From Terriglobales bacterium (GTDB lineage Bacteria > Acidobacteriota > Terriglobia > Terriglobales > Acidobacteriaceae), in NCBI GenBank assembly GCA_035454605.1, contig DATIGQ010000100.1, positions 1 to 33,946 on the forward strand: a stretch of 33,946 nt of DNA. Reading direction: 5' to 3'. The notes beneath the pieces are model-generated. The model ran no database searches. It was not told the DNA's origin and was given only the letters and a program-made list of their open reading frames with translations. Position 1 is the stretch's first letter. Each line of letters begins with the position of its first letter. A program made the position numbers and the translations under genes. Below, piece after piece: positions 1-7,113 of this stretch.

Positions 1-1
1 G

Positions 2-322
2 CCAATCATCGGCACGGACCAATACTTCGTGTGGGGTGTCTGGGGGTCGCTCAGCAAAGTGAATTTTCACAAGCTGCTGGAAATGCACGACGACCCGAAA
101 CGTGTCGAGCTACCTCCAATGTTTTCGTGGTTAAGCAACCACATTCCCGAGTATCCCGACACTCTAAACCTGAAGATGTACGCGCACATCCAGGGGCCCG
201 GCTGGCGCCCGCATTTCGAACTCGAGCACACCGACCATCCGCTCGCCCAGGAGTACCACCACGGCGTCACACCGGAGCGGGTGAAGGGAATCATTCGGGG
301 ACGAGTGCGGAACAGCGAGTGA
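2..322 (+). CDS. DUF2199 family protein, 5'-truncated by window edge
   Basis: The reading frame is open from base 2, so this is the C-terminal part of a longer gene whose start lies outside the window. The visible protein begins PIIGTDQYFVWGVWGSLS and continues through WLSNHIPEYPDTLNLK and a Pro-Gly-x-Arg-Pro...ELE-x-TDHPLA stretch, which matches the conserved core and tail of the DUF2199 family as I know it. The family has no established biochemical function. A GTG at 29 could be read as a start, but the family pattern clearly continues upstream of it. Base composition looks less GC-rich than the rest of the window, which would fit a sporadically distributed gene, though this is only an impression. 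It ends about 200 bases before the convergent dehydrogenase gene. Confidence 0.75.
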   Translation, partial: PIIGTDQYFVWGVWGSLSKVNFHKLLEMHDDPKRVELPPMFSWLSNHIPEYPDTLNLKMYAHIQGPGWRPHFELEHTDHPLAQEYHHGVTPERVKGIIRGRVRNSE

Positions 323-527
323 GCGGCGAGGATTACGCAACCCACGCTGTGGTCGTCCTCACAGGACCTAAAAGGTTTAGGCGAACCGCATGCCCGGTGC
401 TGGAAGCGCTGGGTTGTTATGCGTCGTCCGCCGAGGGTGGACTGGGCGTGGTAGCGGAAGTCGCGGATCGGGCGCAAGCCCCGGTGCACTGCCCTAGTGA
501 CTTAGCCGAAGTCCTACCACCCTTCAT
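323..527. other. Intergenic gap between convergent genes
   Basis: No credible gene was found here. The only structure seen is a small perfect hairpin at 367-381 (CCTAAA, loop AGG, TTTAGG) without a T-run, which could be a weak terminator for the DUF2199 gene. The antisense open frame across this interval resembles no known protein. Confidence 0.4.
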
Positions 528-1385
528 CTACTTCGGGTACTCGTACACCCCGCGGCCGGACTTACGGCCCAGGCGGCCGGCCTTGACGTACTGCACCAGC
601 AGCGGGCAGGGGCGGAACTTCTCTCCCAGGGATTTGTGCAGGTACTCGAGGATGTGCAGGCGGGTATCGAGGCCGACCAGGTCCCCCAGTTCGAACGGCC
701 CCATGGGATGGTTCAGGCCGAGCTTCAGGGCCTTATCGATATCGGCGGCGGAGGCCACGCCTTCCTGCAGCATGTAAAACGCTTCGTTGCCGATCATGGC
801 GTTGATGCGGCTGGTGATGAACCCCGGAGACTCCTTTACCACCACCACTTCCTTGCCCATGCGCTTGCCTACTTCGACCGCGGCGGCAAGCGTGGGTTCG
901 TCGGTCTCCAGGGCGCGCACGATCTCCAGCAGCTTCATCTTGTGCACGGGATTGAAAAAGTGCATGCCCAGGCAGCGGGGCGCGCGGTAGGTGACCGAAG
1001 CGATCTCGGTGATGCTGAGGGAAGACGTATTGGAGGCGAGGATGGTATGCGGCGGGCAGATCTTGTCCAGCAGGGTGAAGATCTCGATCTTGGATTCGAT
1101 CTCTTCCGGCACGGCTTCGATGACCATGTCGGCGGCGCGCGCGGCTTCGTCGATGGAGCCGGCGAACTCGATGCGCGCGAAGGCGGCATCGGCATCCTCA
1201 CGGCTGACCTTGCCGATCTCGACCGCCTTGGCGAGGTTGGCCTGGATCTCGCTCTGGGCGCGGCGCAGGCTGTCGGGCAGGATGTCCTCGAGGATGGTGC
1301 GATAGCCGCCGAGGGCGGCGGCGTGGGCGATGCCCCGGCCCATCAGGCCGGCGCCGATCACCGAGATGGTGCGGACCCCGGCCAT
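528..1385 (-). CDS. hbd: 3-hydroxyacyl-CoA (3-hydroxybutyryl-CoA) dehydrogenase
   Basis: Soluble NAD-dependent oxidoreductase that interconverts (S)-3-hydroxyacyl-CoA and 3-ketoacyl-CoA in fatty-acid or butanoate metabolism. The 285-aa length is normal for the single-function family. The N-terminus carries the Rossmann fingerprint ISVIGAGLMGRGIA (residues 7-20). NTSSLSITEI (about 119-128) and MHFFNPVHKMKLLEIV (141-156, with catalytic-type His142) are the expected active-site segments. The C-terminal dimerisation domain begins near GLNHPMGPFELGDLVGLD (223-240). The start ATG overlaps the stop of the 61-aa ORF upstream by one base (TAATG), so the two are probably translationally coupled. Hbd and PaaH types cannot be separated from sequence alone. 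No thiolase or enoyl-CoA hydratase gene lies next to it in this window. Confidence 0.9.
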   Translation of the reverse strand: MAGVRTISVIGAGLMGRGIAHAAALGGYRTILEDILPDSLRRAQSEIQANLAKAVEIGKVSREDADAAFARIEFAGSIDEAARAADMVIEAVPEEIESKIEIFTLLDKICPPHTILASNTSSLSITEIASVTYRAPRCLGMHFFNPVHKMKLLEIVRALETDEPTLAAAVEVGKRMGKEVVVVKESPGFITSRINAMIGNEAFYMLQEGVASAADIDKALKLGLNHPMGPFELGDLVGLDTRLHILEYLHKSLGEKFRPCPLLVQYVKAGRLGRKSGRGVYEYPK

Positions 1386-1570
1386 TACTCGGTCCGTTCC
1401 AACTGTTCGATCACGCCCAGGTAGTTGGGCTCGACCTTGCGCATGTAGTCCGCCAGTTGCTTTTTCTCTTCCGCGGTCATGAAGCTGAAGTTGGCGGTGA
1501 TGCGCCGCAGCGTGGCCGCGATGTCGTCCACGTAATTCATCATGCGAATGATTTCGCCGGTTACGATCAT
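1385..1570 (-). CDS. Small conserved-looking protein (61 aa) coupled to hbd
   Basis: The ATG at 1570 was chosen because a good ribosome-binding site (AAGGAG, 6 bases away) precedes it; the longer open frame to 1615 begins with an arginine-rich stretch that looks untranslated. The protein begins MIVTGEIIRMMNYVDDIAATL and is soluble, mostly helical and charged, with no membrane segment or cysteines. It is not recognised. Its stop overlaps the start of the 3-hydroxyacyl-CoA dehydrogenase by one base, so it is the first gene of a two-gene unit. That arrangement suggests a partner or regulator of the dehydrogenase or of acyl-CoA metabolism, which is inference only. Confidence 0.65.
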   Translation of the reverse strand: MIVTGEIIRMMNYVDDIAATLRRITANFSFMTAEEKKQLADYMRKVEPNYLGVIEQLERTE

Positions 1571-1700
1571 GGCAAGCTCCTTACGACCGGCCGCTCCGCG
1601 GCTTCTGCGAAGCATGCTCGGGCGCGTTCCAAAGTTCCGGTGGAACTGGTTATTGTCACTGCTGCTTGTGATTAAGTAAAGGCGCCGTCGCCGCCCGCGC

Positions 1701-1706
1701 TAGAAT
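1701..1706 (+). promoter_or_regulatory. -10 box of a leaderless-type promoter for the hemerythrin gene
   Basis: TAGAAT ends 9 bases before the ATG at 1716 and no Shine-Dalgarno sequence is present. Transcription would start at or within a few bases of the start codon. No convincing -35 box is visible. Confidence 0.5.
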
Positions 1707-1715
1707 GACTGCGCC

Positions 1716-2186
1716 ATGCTGCGCGACCGCAGCCTCATCCCGCTTTCCCGCCAGCATCAGCACGCGCTGGCCATGTGCGTGCTCATCCGCCGCGCCCTCA
1801 GTTCCGGCAAAGCCAGCCTGGAAAAGTGGCGCGGCGAAATGCGCGAGGCGTTCGCGGAAGAAATCGGCGTCCACTTCGCGGCCGAGGAAGAAGTGCTGTT
1901 CCCGGAGGCGCGCAATTTCCCCGCCCTGGCGCCCCTGGTCGACGACCTGCTTCGCGACCATGCGGCGCTGCGCGATTGCTTCCGGCGCGCGGAAACCGGC
2001 ACGCTCGACACCGAGGGTTTGGCGGATTTCGTCCGCCTGCTGGACCAGCACATCCGCAAAGAGGAGCGCCAGCTCTTCGAACAGTTGCAGAAGCTGGTCC
2101 CGGCCAACCGTTTGGAAGAACTGGGACGCAGCATGCAGAAGCGGTTGGGGAGCGCTTCCGGTCCAGCGTGCAAGATCAACGACTAG
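1716..2186 (+). CDS. Hemerythrin HHE domain protein
   Basis: Cytoplasmic four-helix-bundle protein expected to hold a non-haem di-iron centre; relatives bind oxygen or sense or repair NO and oxidative damage. The ligand pattern of the HHE family is visible in 156 aa: His16 in SRQHQHAL, HFAAEE (His53, Glu57), RDHAAL (His82) and HIRKEE (His112, Glu116). The start has no ribosome-binding site but sits 9 bases after a TAGAAT box, which favours this ATG and a leaderless message. The gene is monocistronic, divergent from the 61-aa ORF and convergent with malQ. Its TAG stop is itself part of the heptamer repeat array that follows. It differs from the YtfE/RIC repair proteins, which carry an extra N-terminal domain that is absent here. 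Confidence 0.85.
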   Translation: MLRDRSLIPLSRQHQHALAMCVLIRRALSSGKASLEKWRGEMREAFAEEIGVHFAAEEEVLFPEARNFPALAPLVDDLLRDHAALRDCFRRAETGTLDTEGLADFVRLLDQHIRKEERQLFEQLQKLVPANRLEELGRSMQKRLGSASGPACKIND

Positions 2187-2298
2187 CTTCTAGCTACTGC
2201 CTATTGGCTTCGCCTTGCGGTATCCGCTATCAGCTTTCCGCTTTGCGCTTTCCGTGAGAGCGCCCTAACTGGGTACTGGCAACTCGGTACTCGGTAGT
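2183..2298. repeat. Degenerate 7-base-period array filling the intergenic gap
   Basis: From 2183 to 2252 the sequence divides into ten in-phase heptads: CTAGCTT, CTAGCTA, CTGCCTA, TTGGCTT, CGCCTTG, CGGTATC, CGCTATC, AGCTTTC, CGCTTTG, CGCTTTC. A second set at 2271-2298 reads GGGTACT, GGCAACT, CGGTACT, CGGTAGT. The stop codon of the hemerythrin gene (2184-2186) lies inside the first set and that of malQ (2298-2300) touches the end of the second. It separates two convergent genes. Confidence 0.75.
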
Positions 2299-3842
2299 CA
2301 GGCGCAATACTCTTCTGACGGCTGAGACGCTGCCGGGACCGAAGTCCCTGGGTCACGGTCCGTCACTTCCGCGAGCATCGCGAGGCGCTCGGCGATGTGT
2401 GGCGCGAGCGCATCCGGTGGGAAGCGCCAGGTCCAGTTGCCGTCAGGGCGGCTGGGGACGTTCATGCGGCCTTCGCTGCCCAAGCCCAGCGCATCCTGCA
2501 GCGGGAAGATGGCGAGCACGGCGGGCGAAGCCAGGGCGCCGCGGATGAAAGCCCAGTTCATGCCTTCGGGGTCGTGGCCGAAATAGGCCTGGGCGTGGCG
2601 GCGCTCGGCGTCGCTCGCGCCCGACTCCCACCAGCCGCGCACGGTGTCGTTGTCGTGCGTGCCGGTGTAGACCGCGCAGTTGGTTTCGTAGCGATGGGGC
2701 AGATAGATGTGGGCGCCGGGGTCGCCGAAGGCGAACTGCAGCACTTTCATCCCCGGGATGTTCCAGCGGCAGCGCAGCGCATGCACCTCAGGGGTGATGT
2801 AACCCAGGTCCTCGGCGATGAGCGGCAACTCGCCCAGCGCGCCGCTCAGGGCGCGGAACAGGTCGTCGCCGGGGCCCGGCTGCCAGCGTCCGTTCACGGC
2901 GGTCGGTTCGCCGGCGGGGATCTCCCAGTACTGCTCGAAGCCGCGAAAGTGGTCGAGCCGCAGAATGTCGCAGGTGCGCAGGGCGGCGCGCACGCGCTCG
3001 ATCCACCAGTCGTAGCCGCGCGCGGCCAGCGCGTCCCAACGATAGAGCGGGTCGCCCCAGCGCTGCCCGGTCTTGCTGAACAGGTCGGGGGGGACGCCCG
3101 CGACCACGTAGGGCTCCAGATCGTCCTCGCGCAGGGTGAAGATTTCGCGATGGGCCCAGACGTCGGCCGAGTCGCAACTCACGAAGATGGCGACGTCGCC
3201 CACCAGGCGGATGCCGCGCCGCCGGGCCTCGCTGTGCAGCGCGTTCCACTGCTCGAAAAAGAAGAACTGGATGGCGCGCACGATCCCCATGTCTTCGGCA
3301 AGATATTCACGGGCGCGGGCAAGAGCCGCCGGCTCGCGGTGAGCGATGGCGGACGGCCAGCGGTTCCATGCCTGCTCGCCGTGCCGGGAACGCAAGGCGT
3401 CGTAGAGGGCGAAATCCTCGAGCCACCCCGCGCTTTCGCGGCGGAACCGTTCGTAGCGTTCGCGCTGCGCTCCCCTGGCAGTGGCAAGAAAGTTGCGCGC
3501 GGCTTCGCGCAGTAGCGGCAGCTTGCGACGGCGCACGGAGGAATAGTCGACGGAAGCCGAAGGCTCGGGCAGATCGCGCAGGAGCGCGGGAGCGAGCCAG
3601 CCACGCTCCGCCAGTCTCTCCAGGCTGATGAGCAGCGGATTGCCGGCGAAGGCCGAGGTAGCCGAGTAAGGCGAGTTGCCCAGGCCGGTGGGCGCCAGTG
3701 GCAGCACCTGCCACAGGCGCTGGCGTGCGGCGGAGAGGAAGTCCAGGAACTGGTACGCCGCCGGGCCCAAGTCTCCGATGCCGCCCCGCGAGGGCAGCGA
3801 CGTCGGATGCAACAGGATCCCGCTGGCGCGAGTGAAGGGCAT
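2298..3842 (-). CDS. malQ: 4-alpha-glucanotransferase (amylomaltase)
   Basis: GH77 enzyme that transfers alpha-1,4-glucan segments between maltodextrins, serving glycogen or maltose breakdown in the cytoplasm. The 514 aa match bacterial amylomaltases of the short type. It opens with the family signature SGILLHPTSLPSRGGIGDLG. The three catalytic acids are visible: Asp297 in ILRLDHFRGF (nucleophile), Glu344 in LIAEDLG (acid/base) and Asp397 in GTHDNDT. GDVAIFVSCDSADVWAH is a further conserved block. It stands alone on the minus strand between the hemerythrin array and ppiD. A TTGACA box with a poor -10 lies just upstream, and no ribosome-binding site is evident. Confidence 0.96.
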   Translation of the reverse strand: MPFTRASGILLHPTSLPSRGGIGDLGPAAYQFLDFLSAARQRLWQVLPLAPTGLGNSPYSATSAFAGNPLLISLERLAERGWLAPALLRDLPEPSASVDYSSVRRRKLPLLREAARNFLATARGAQRERYERFRRESAGWLEDFALYDALRSRHGEQAWNRWPSAIAHREPAALARAREYLAEDMGIVRAIQFFFFEQWNALHSEARRRGIRLVGDVAIFVSCDSADVWAHREIFTLREDDLEPYVVAGVPPDLFSKTGQRWGDPLYRWDALAARGYDWWIERVRAALRTCDILRLDHFRGFEQYWEIPAGEPTAVNGRWQPGPGDDLFRALSGALGELPLIAEDLGYITPEVHALRCRWNIPGMKVLQFAFGDPGAHIYLPHRYETNCAVYTGTHDNDTVRGWWESGASDAERRHAQAYFGHDPEGMNWAFIRGALASPAVLAIFPLQDALGLGSEGRMNVPSRPDGNWTWRFPPDALAPHIAERLAMLAEVTDRDPGTSVPAASQPSEEYCA

Positions 3843-3853
3843 GCGGAGCGGCT

Positions 3854-3883
3854 AGGATTTCGCCTGGATGCCCCGGCTGTCAA
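3854..3883 (-). promoter_or_regulatory. Putative malQ promoter
   Basis: On the minus strand a perfect TTGACA (3878-3883) is followed after 18 bases by AATCCT (3854-3859), a weak -10 match. The -10 ends 11 bases before the malQ ATG, so the leader would be very short. Confidence 0.4.
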
Positions 3884-3940
3884 CCGGGCGCGAGGCGGCG
3901 CGGGCGGAGCTCCGACGCGGCGAAGGCGTTGACGCCTCGT

Positions 3941-5908
3941 TTAGGTGTTGCCGAAGGCGCCGGTCAAGCGCTCGAGCTCCTCGTTGTTGCGCTTGATCTT
4001 GCCTTCCTTCTCCAGGCGCTCCACCAGGGTAGAAACGTACACTTCCATGAGGGCGTCGCGCTTGCGGGCCAGCAGGCGGTCGCGGATCTGGTCTTTGTCG
4101 CGCTCCAGAACCGCAGGATCGGGATCCTGGCGCTCGAGCACCGCGATGACCACCCCGTTTCGGCCGGCCTGAATGGGACCGCTGATTTCTCCCGCCTTGA
4201 GCACGAAGGCGACCGAAGCGGAACCGGACATCAGGCCGATCTCCGGTACCTGGCTCTGGGCGTTGACCAGCTCGGAGGTGCGCACTTCGGCGCCCAACTC
4301 GCGCGCCGCCTTCTTCAGGTCGTGTGCGGCGCGGGCGCGGTCGGAGAGTTCGCTGGTGCGCTGCAGCAGCAACTGCTGCGAGCGCTCGTTGCGGAAGTCC
4401 TCTTCCACGCGCGCGCGCAGTTCCTCGAAGGTGCCGGCGCGCCCGGGCTGGACGCCCAGCAGTTCGAACACCACGTAGCCCTGCGGCATCCGGGCGATCG
4501 AGGGTGGAGCCTTCTCACGGGCGTTGAAGACGGCTTCGTTGAAGGCGGGCGCAAAGCCGATGCCGGGCAGCGTGTCCGTGCGGCTGAAGAACTGCGTGGT
4601 CACGGTGGCGAAGCCCAGCTTGCCGGCGGCGGTATTGAGGTTCGAGCCGCGGGCCTCGGACTCCAGGCGGCTGGCCAGCTCGTCGACGGCACGTGACGCC
4701 TTCTCTTCCCGGACCTGCGGCTCGATCCGGTCGCGCACTTCCTCGAGCGTCTGCACGTGCGCCTGCTGGTGGCTCTCCACTTTCAGGATGTGGAAGCCGA
4801 ACTGGGTCTGTACCAGGTCGCTGATCTGGCCCGGAGGCAGGGAAAATGCCGCCTTTTCAAACTCCGGCACCATGCGGCCGCGAGTGACGCCGCCATAGAG
4901 GCCGCCCTCCTCCTTGCTGCCGGGGTCGTCGGAATACTTCTTCGCCAGGGCGGCGAAGTCAGCGCCGGCGCGAAGCTGCTTGAGAATGTCTTCGGCCTTC
5001 TTGCGGGCTGCTTCCACGGCTGCGGGGTCCACCTTGCCATCGGCGCCAGCCGGCGGAGTCTTCACCAGGATGTGTCGGACGTCCACCTGTTCGGAGACGC
5101 GGAACTGGTCGCGGCGGTCGTTGTAGAAGCGCTGCAAATCCTGCGGTGTGATTTCCACTTTCTGGCGCGCCAGCGCCGCGTCGATCTGTACGTAACGCAC
5201 CTGGCGCTTTTCCGGGATGGCGTTGGCATAACGCACCTGGTTGGCCTGGAAGAAGGCACGCAGTTCGGCCTCGGCCGGATGAATGTTCCTGGCGACGTCC
5301 TCCGGCCTGAGCACTGCGTAGTCGAAGCGGATCTTGCGGTTCTGGCGCTGGAACTCCAGCTCGATGTCCTTGGCGGAAACCGAGGTTCCGCCCACGATGA
5401 CCGCGCGCAGTTTCTCCGCCAGAAGCTGGTTCCGGAGGGCCTGCTCCAGTTGCATCACCGTCATCTGGAAGTTCTGCTGGACAAAGGCTTCGTAGTTGGG
5501 CTGGCCGATGAACTTGCCGCCGGGAAAGAGCTGCGCGCCCAGGAAGCCGGTGCGCAGCGACTGGCGCACCTCGTTCTCAGAGACTTTGAGACCCAGGCGC
5601 CGGGCCTCGAAGAGCATGGCTTTGTCCACCACCAGCGAATCGGCGGCGCGCTGGATGAAGAAGGGCAAGAGCTGCGCCGGAATATTGCGCTGGAACTGCT
5701 GGCGGCCGATGCGCCGCGCCGCTTCCTGCACCTCGAGCGCGGTGATCTGCTCGTCGCCCACGCTGGCAATCACGCCTTGGACCGGACCGCTGGTGGCGTC
5801 CATGAAGCCGGGAATCAGATAGACCAGCATGGCCGCAGAAAGAACCAGCAGCATGCCGCCGAGCAGGATCTTGGCGCCGCGGTTCGACGATTGAAGGAAT
5901 CGGATCAT
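3941..5908 (-). CDS. ppiD: PpiD/SurA-like membrane-anchored peptidyl-prolyl isomerase
   Basis: Periplasmic folding helper tethered to the inner membrane, acting on newly exported proteins. The 655-aa protein has one N-terminal membrane anchor (about residues 13-34). A SurA_N-type chaperone region follows (about 45-200). A parvulin domain occupies about 275-380, starting VRHILVK and ending QTQFGFHILKVES with the GGLYGGVTRGRMVPEF core. A second, more diverged parvulin-like or C-terminal chaperone segment runs to about 610. This layout and length fit PpiD (about 620 aa in enterobacteria). The start is supported by GGAG upstream and a perfect TATAAT at 5941-5946. The kdsC gene ends 62 bases upstream on the same strand. 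Confidence 0.88.
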   Translation of the reverse strand: MIRFLQSSNRGAKILLGGMLLVLSAAMLVYLIPGFMDATSGPVQGVIASVGDEQITALEVQEAARRIGRQQFQRNIPAQLLPFFIQRAADSLVVDKAMLFEARRLGLKVSENEVRQSLRTGFLGAQLFPGGKFIGQPNYEAFVQQNFQMTVMQLEQALRNQLLAEKLRAVIVGGTSVSAKDIELEFQRQNRKIRFDYAVLRPEDVARNIHPAEAELRAFFQANQVRYANAIPEKRQVRYVQIDAALARQKVEITPQDLQRFYNDRRDQFRVSEQVDVRHILVKTPPAGADGKVDPAAVEAARKKAEDILKQLRAGADFAALAKKYSDDPGSKEEGGLYGGVTRGRMVPEFEKAAFSLPPGQISDLVQTQFGFHILKVESHQQAHVQTLEEVRDRIEPQVREEKASRAVDELASRLESEARGSNLNTAAGKLGFATVTTQFFSRTDTLPGIGFAPAFNEAVFNAREKAPPSIARMPQGYVVFELLGVQPGRAGTFEELRARVEEDFRNERSQQLLLQRTSELSDRARAAHDLKKAARELGAEVRTSELVNAQSQVPEIGLMSGSASVAFVLKAGEISGPIQAGRNGVVIAVLERQDPDPAVLERDKDQIRDRLLARKRDALMEVYVSTLVERLEKEGKIKRNNEELERLTGAFGNT

Positions 5909-5940
5909 GGAAGGACTGCTCCGGAGAGAATCAAACCCTG

Positions 5941-5946
5941 ATTATA
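5941..5946 (-). promoter_or_regulatory. -10 box for ppiD
   Basis: A perfect TATAAT on the minus strand lies 32 bases before the ppiD ATG, giving a leader of about 25 bases with GGAG in it. A -35 box would fall at the end of kdsC (about 5964-5970) and matches the consensus poorly. Confidence 0.5.
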
Positions 5947-5970
5947 AATGACGACGCGGGAAAGCAGTGG

Positions 5971-6594
5971 TCAGTGCTTCCCCGGTGCACCGCGTTCGTT
6001 CAGATACGCCTTCACCACCGAGTTCCACTTGCTCTGGGCGCGGAGGATGTACTCGACGGCGTCGCGCGCGGCGCCGGCTCCCCCGGCGTGCCCGGTGACG
6101 AAGTGGGCTTCCTTCTTCACCTCCTTGCGGGCGTTGGCGGTAGCGATGGCCAGGCCACAGCGGCGCATCACCGGCAGGTCGATGATGTCGTCGCCCAGGT
6201 AGGCGACTTCGCGGGCGCCAAGCTTCTCCTGCGCCAGGATCTGCTCCAGCACCGCGACCTTGTCGGCTGCGCCCTGATGGACGTGGTCCAGGCACAGGTC
6301 GCGGGCGCGCAGCGCCACCGTCTCCGAGATGCGCTTGGTGATGACGCCGGTCTTGATGCCCGCCAGCCGTGCCAGCGAGATGGCCGTGCCATCGTGGGCG
6401 TGAAAGCCCTTGGCTTCGACGATATTGGCGCTCGCGATGGCAAAGCCGCCGGAGTCGGCGCGCGCCGCGGCCGCCGGTGCCGTTTGCTGCGCGGAGCCCG
6501 CGGGCGCGGGAAACAACCAGATGGTGCCGTCGGTGAGCACGCCATCCACGTCCATGAGGATGAGCTTGATGCGCCTGGCGCGAGCCTTGGACAT
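5971..6594 (-). CDS. kdsC: KdsC-like HAD phosphatase (KDO 8-phosphate phosphatase family)
   Basis: Small C0-type HAD phosphatase expected to release phosphate from 3-deoxy-manno-octulosonate 8-phosphate during lipopolysaccharide core synthesis. The 207-aa protein shows the DxD nucleophile motif in LILMDVDGVLTDG (Asp15, Asp17), the motif-II region GVITKRISETV (83-93), Lys112 in GAADKVAVLEQ and the metal-binding YLGDDIIDLPVM (Asp135/136). Between motif I and FHAHDG it has an extra Ala/Pro-rich stretch of some 25 residues (about 29-55) not present in typical KdsC. Motif II reads TKR where most relatives have TGR. The ATG at 6594 is preferred over the longer frame because a TACAAT box sits 9 bases before it and the upstream part lies in repeat sequence. 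No kdsA or kdsB is in the window. Confidence 0.82.
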   Translation of the reverse strand: MSKARARRIKLILMDVDGVLTDGTIWLFPAPAGSAQQTAPAAAARADSGGFAIASANIVEAKGFHAHDGTAISLARLAGIKTGVITKRISETVALRARDLCLDHVHQGAADKVAVLEQILAQEKLGAREVAYLGDDIIDLPVMRRCGLAIATANARKEVKKEAHFVTGHAGGAGAARDAVEYILRAQSKWNSVVKAYLNERGAPGKH

Positions 6595-6603
6595 AGCTGG
6601 CAG

Positions 6604-6609
6604 ATTGTA
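6604..6609 (-). promoter_or_regulatory. -10 box of a leaderless-type promoter for kdsC
   Basis: TACAAT on the minus strand ends 9 bases before the kdsC ATG. There is no Shine-Dalgarno sequence in the spacer. Confidence 0.45.
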
Positions 6610-6626
6610 GCAGCGCGTCGCGCCCA

Positions 6627-6689
6627 GGCTATTGGCTTTTGGCTGTTGGCTCTTGGCCACGAGCTACTAGCTAGCAGCTAGAGGCTCAG
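6627..6689. repeat. Degenerate 7-base-period array abutting a stop codon
   Basis: Nine in-phase heptads can be read: GGCTATT, GGCTTTT, GGCTGTT, GGCTCTT, GGCCACG, AGCTACT, AGCTAGC, AGCTAGA, GGCTCAG. The array ends exactly at the base before the stop codon of the zinc-ribbon gene (6690-6692, minus strand). It looks like the same class as the array at 2183-2298 in reverse orientation. Confidence 0.75.
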
Positions 6690-7025
6690 TTACAAGTTGC
6701 CGGGGACGAATTCTTCGATCACCAGGCGGGAAACGGCGCGGCAATCGGCGCACAACAGCAGCGTCTCGTTCCCGTCGGCGCTGAGGATGGCTACTCTCAA
6801 GCTCTGACAGGCGGCGCAGGCAGTGGTGGGCTCGCCGGATTCGGGCTCGGCGGCCTGGATGGAGGTCTCGCGGTCGAAGCGCCCGGTCTTCTGGGTGTTG
6901 ATCTCGAAGGTGGAGCGGCAGTCGGCGCAGACGTGGTTGAAGCAGCACTTGGGCTCGCAGGAGTACACGATCTCCGCGCCCTGACAGTGCGGGCAACGGA
7001 TGAGGTCTTTCAACGTCTGGGCCAC
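6690..7025 (-). CDS. Double zinc-ribbon protein of unknown function
   Basis: Small soluble 111-aa protein with two zinc-ribbon modules. The first uses CPHC (Cys11, Cys14) with CADC (Cys33, Cys36) and has additional Cys23, Cys27 and Cys28 between them. The second uses CAAC (Cys70, Cys73) and CADC (Cys92, Cys95). No enzyme domain or membrane segment is present and no specific family is recognised; nucleic-acid or protein binding is the usual role of such ribbons. Translation starts at GTG 7025, placed only 6 bases after a TAGAAT box, so the message is probably leaderless. It is divergent from the P450 gene and lies upstream of kdsC, separated by a heptamer array. Confidence 0.75.
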   Translation of the reverse strand: MAQTLKDLIRCPHCQGAEIVYSCEPKCCFNHVCADCRSTFEINTQKTGRFDRETSIQAAEPESGEPTTACAACQSLRVAILSADGNETLLLCADCRAVSRLVIEEFVPGNL

Positions 7026-7031
7026 GCGGTG

Positions 7032-7037
7032 ATTCTA
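7032..7037 (-). promoter_or_regulatory. -10 box of a leaderless-type promoter for the zinc-ribbon gene
   Basis: TAGAAT on the minus strand ends 6 bases before the GTG start. No ribosome-binding site fits in the spacer. Confidence 0.5.
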
Positions 7038-7113
7038 GCCGACGCGGCTGCACCTCGGGTGAGTGGCTCAAGCCCAGCTCGGTGGTAAGGTAGTCCGCCA
7101 GCGAGTCCAGCCA

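Noticed and set aside
2183-2298. CRISPR array
   Set aside because: The repeat unit is 7 bases with no spacers and no cas genes nearby; this is a degenerate tandem array.
7063-7113. Start of the P450 at GTG 7063
   Set aside because: No ribosome-binding site and the extra 17 residues do not fit the family; ATG 7114 gives the usual N-terminus.
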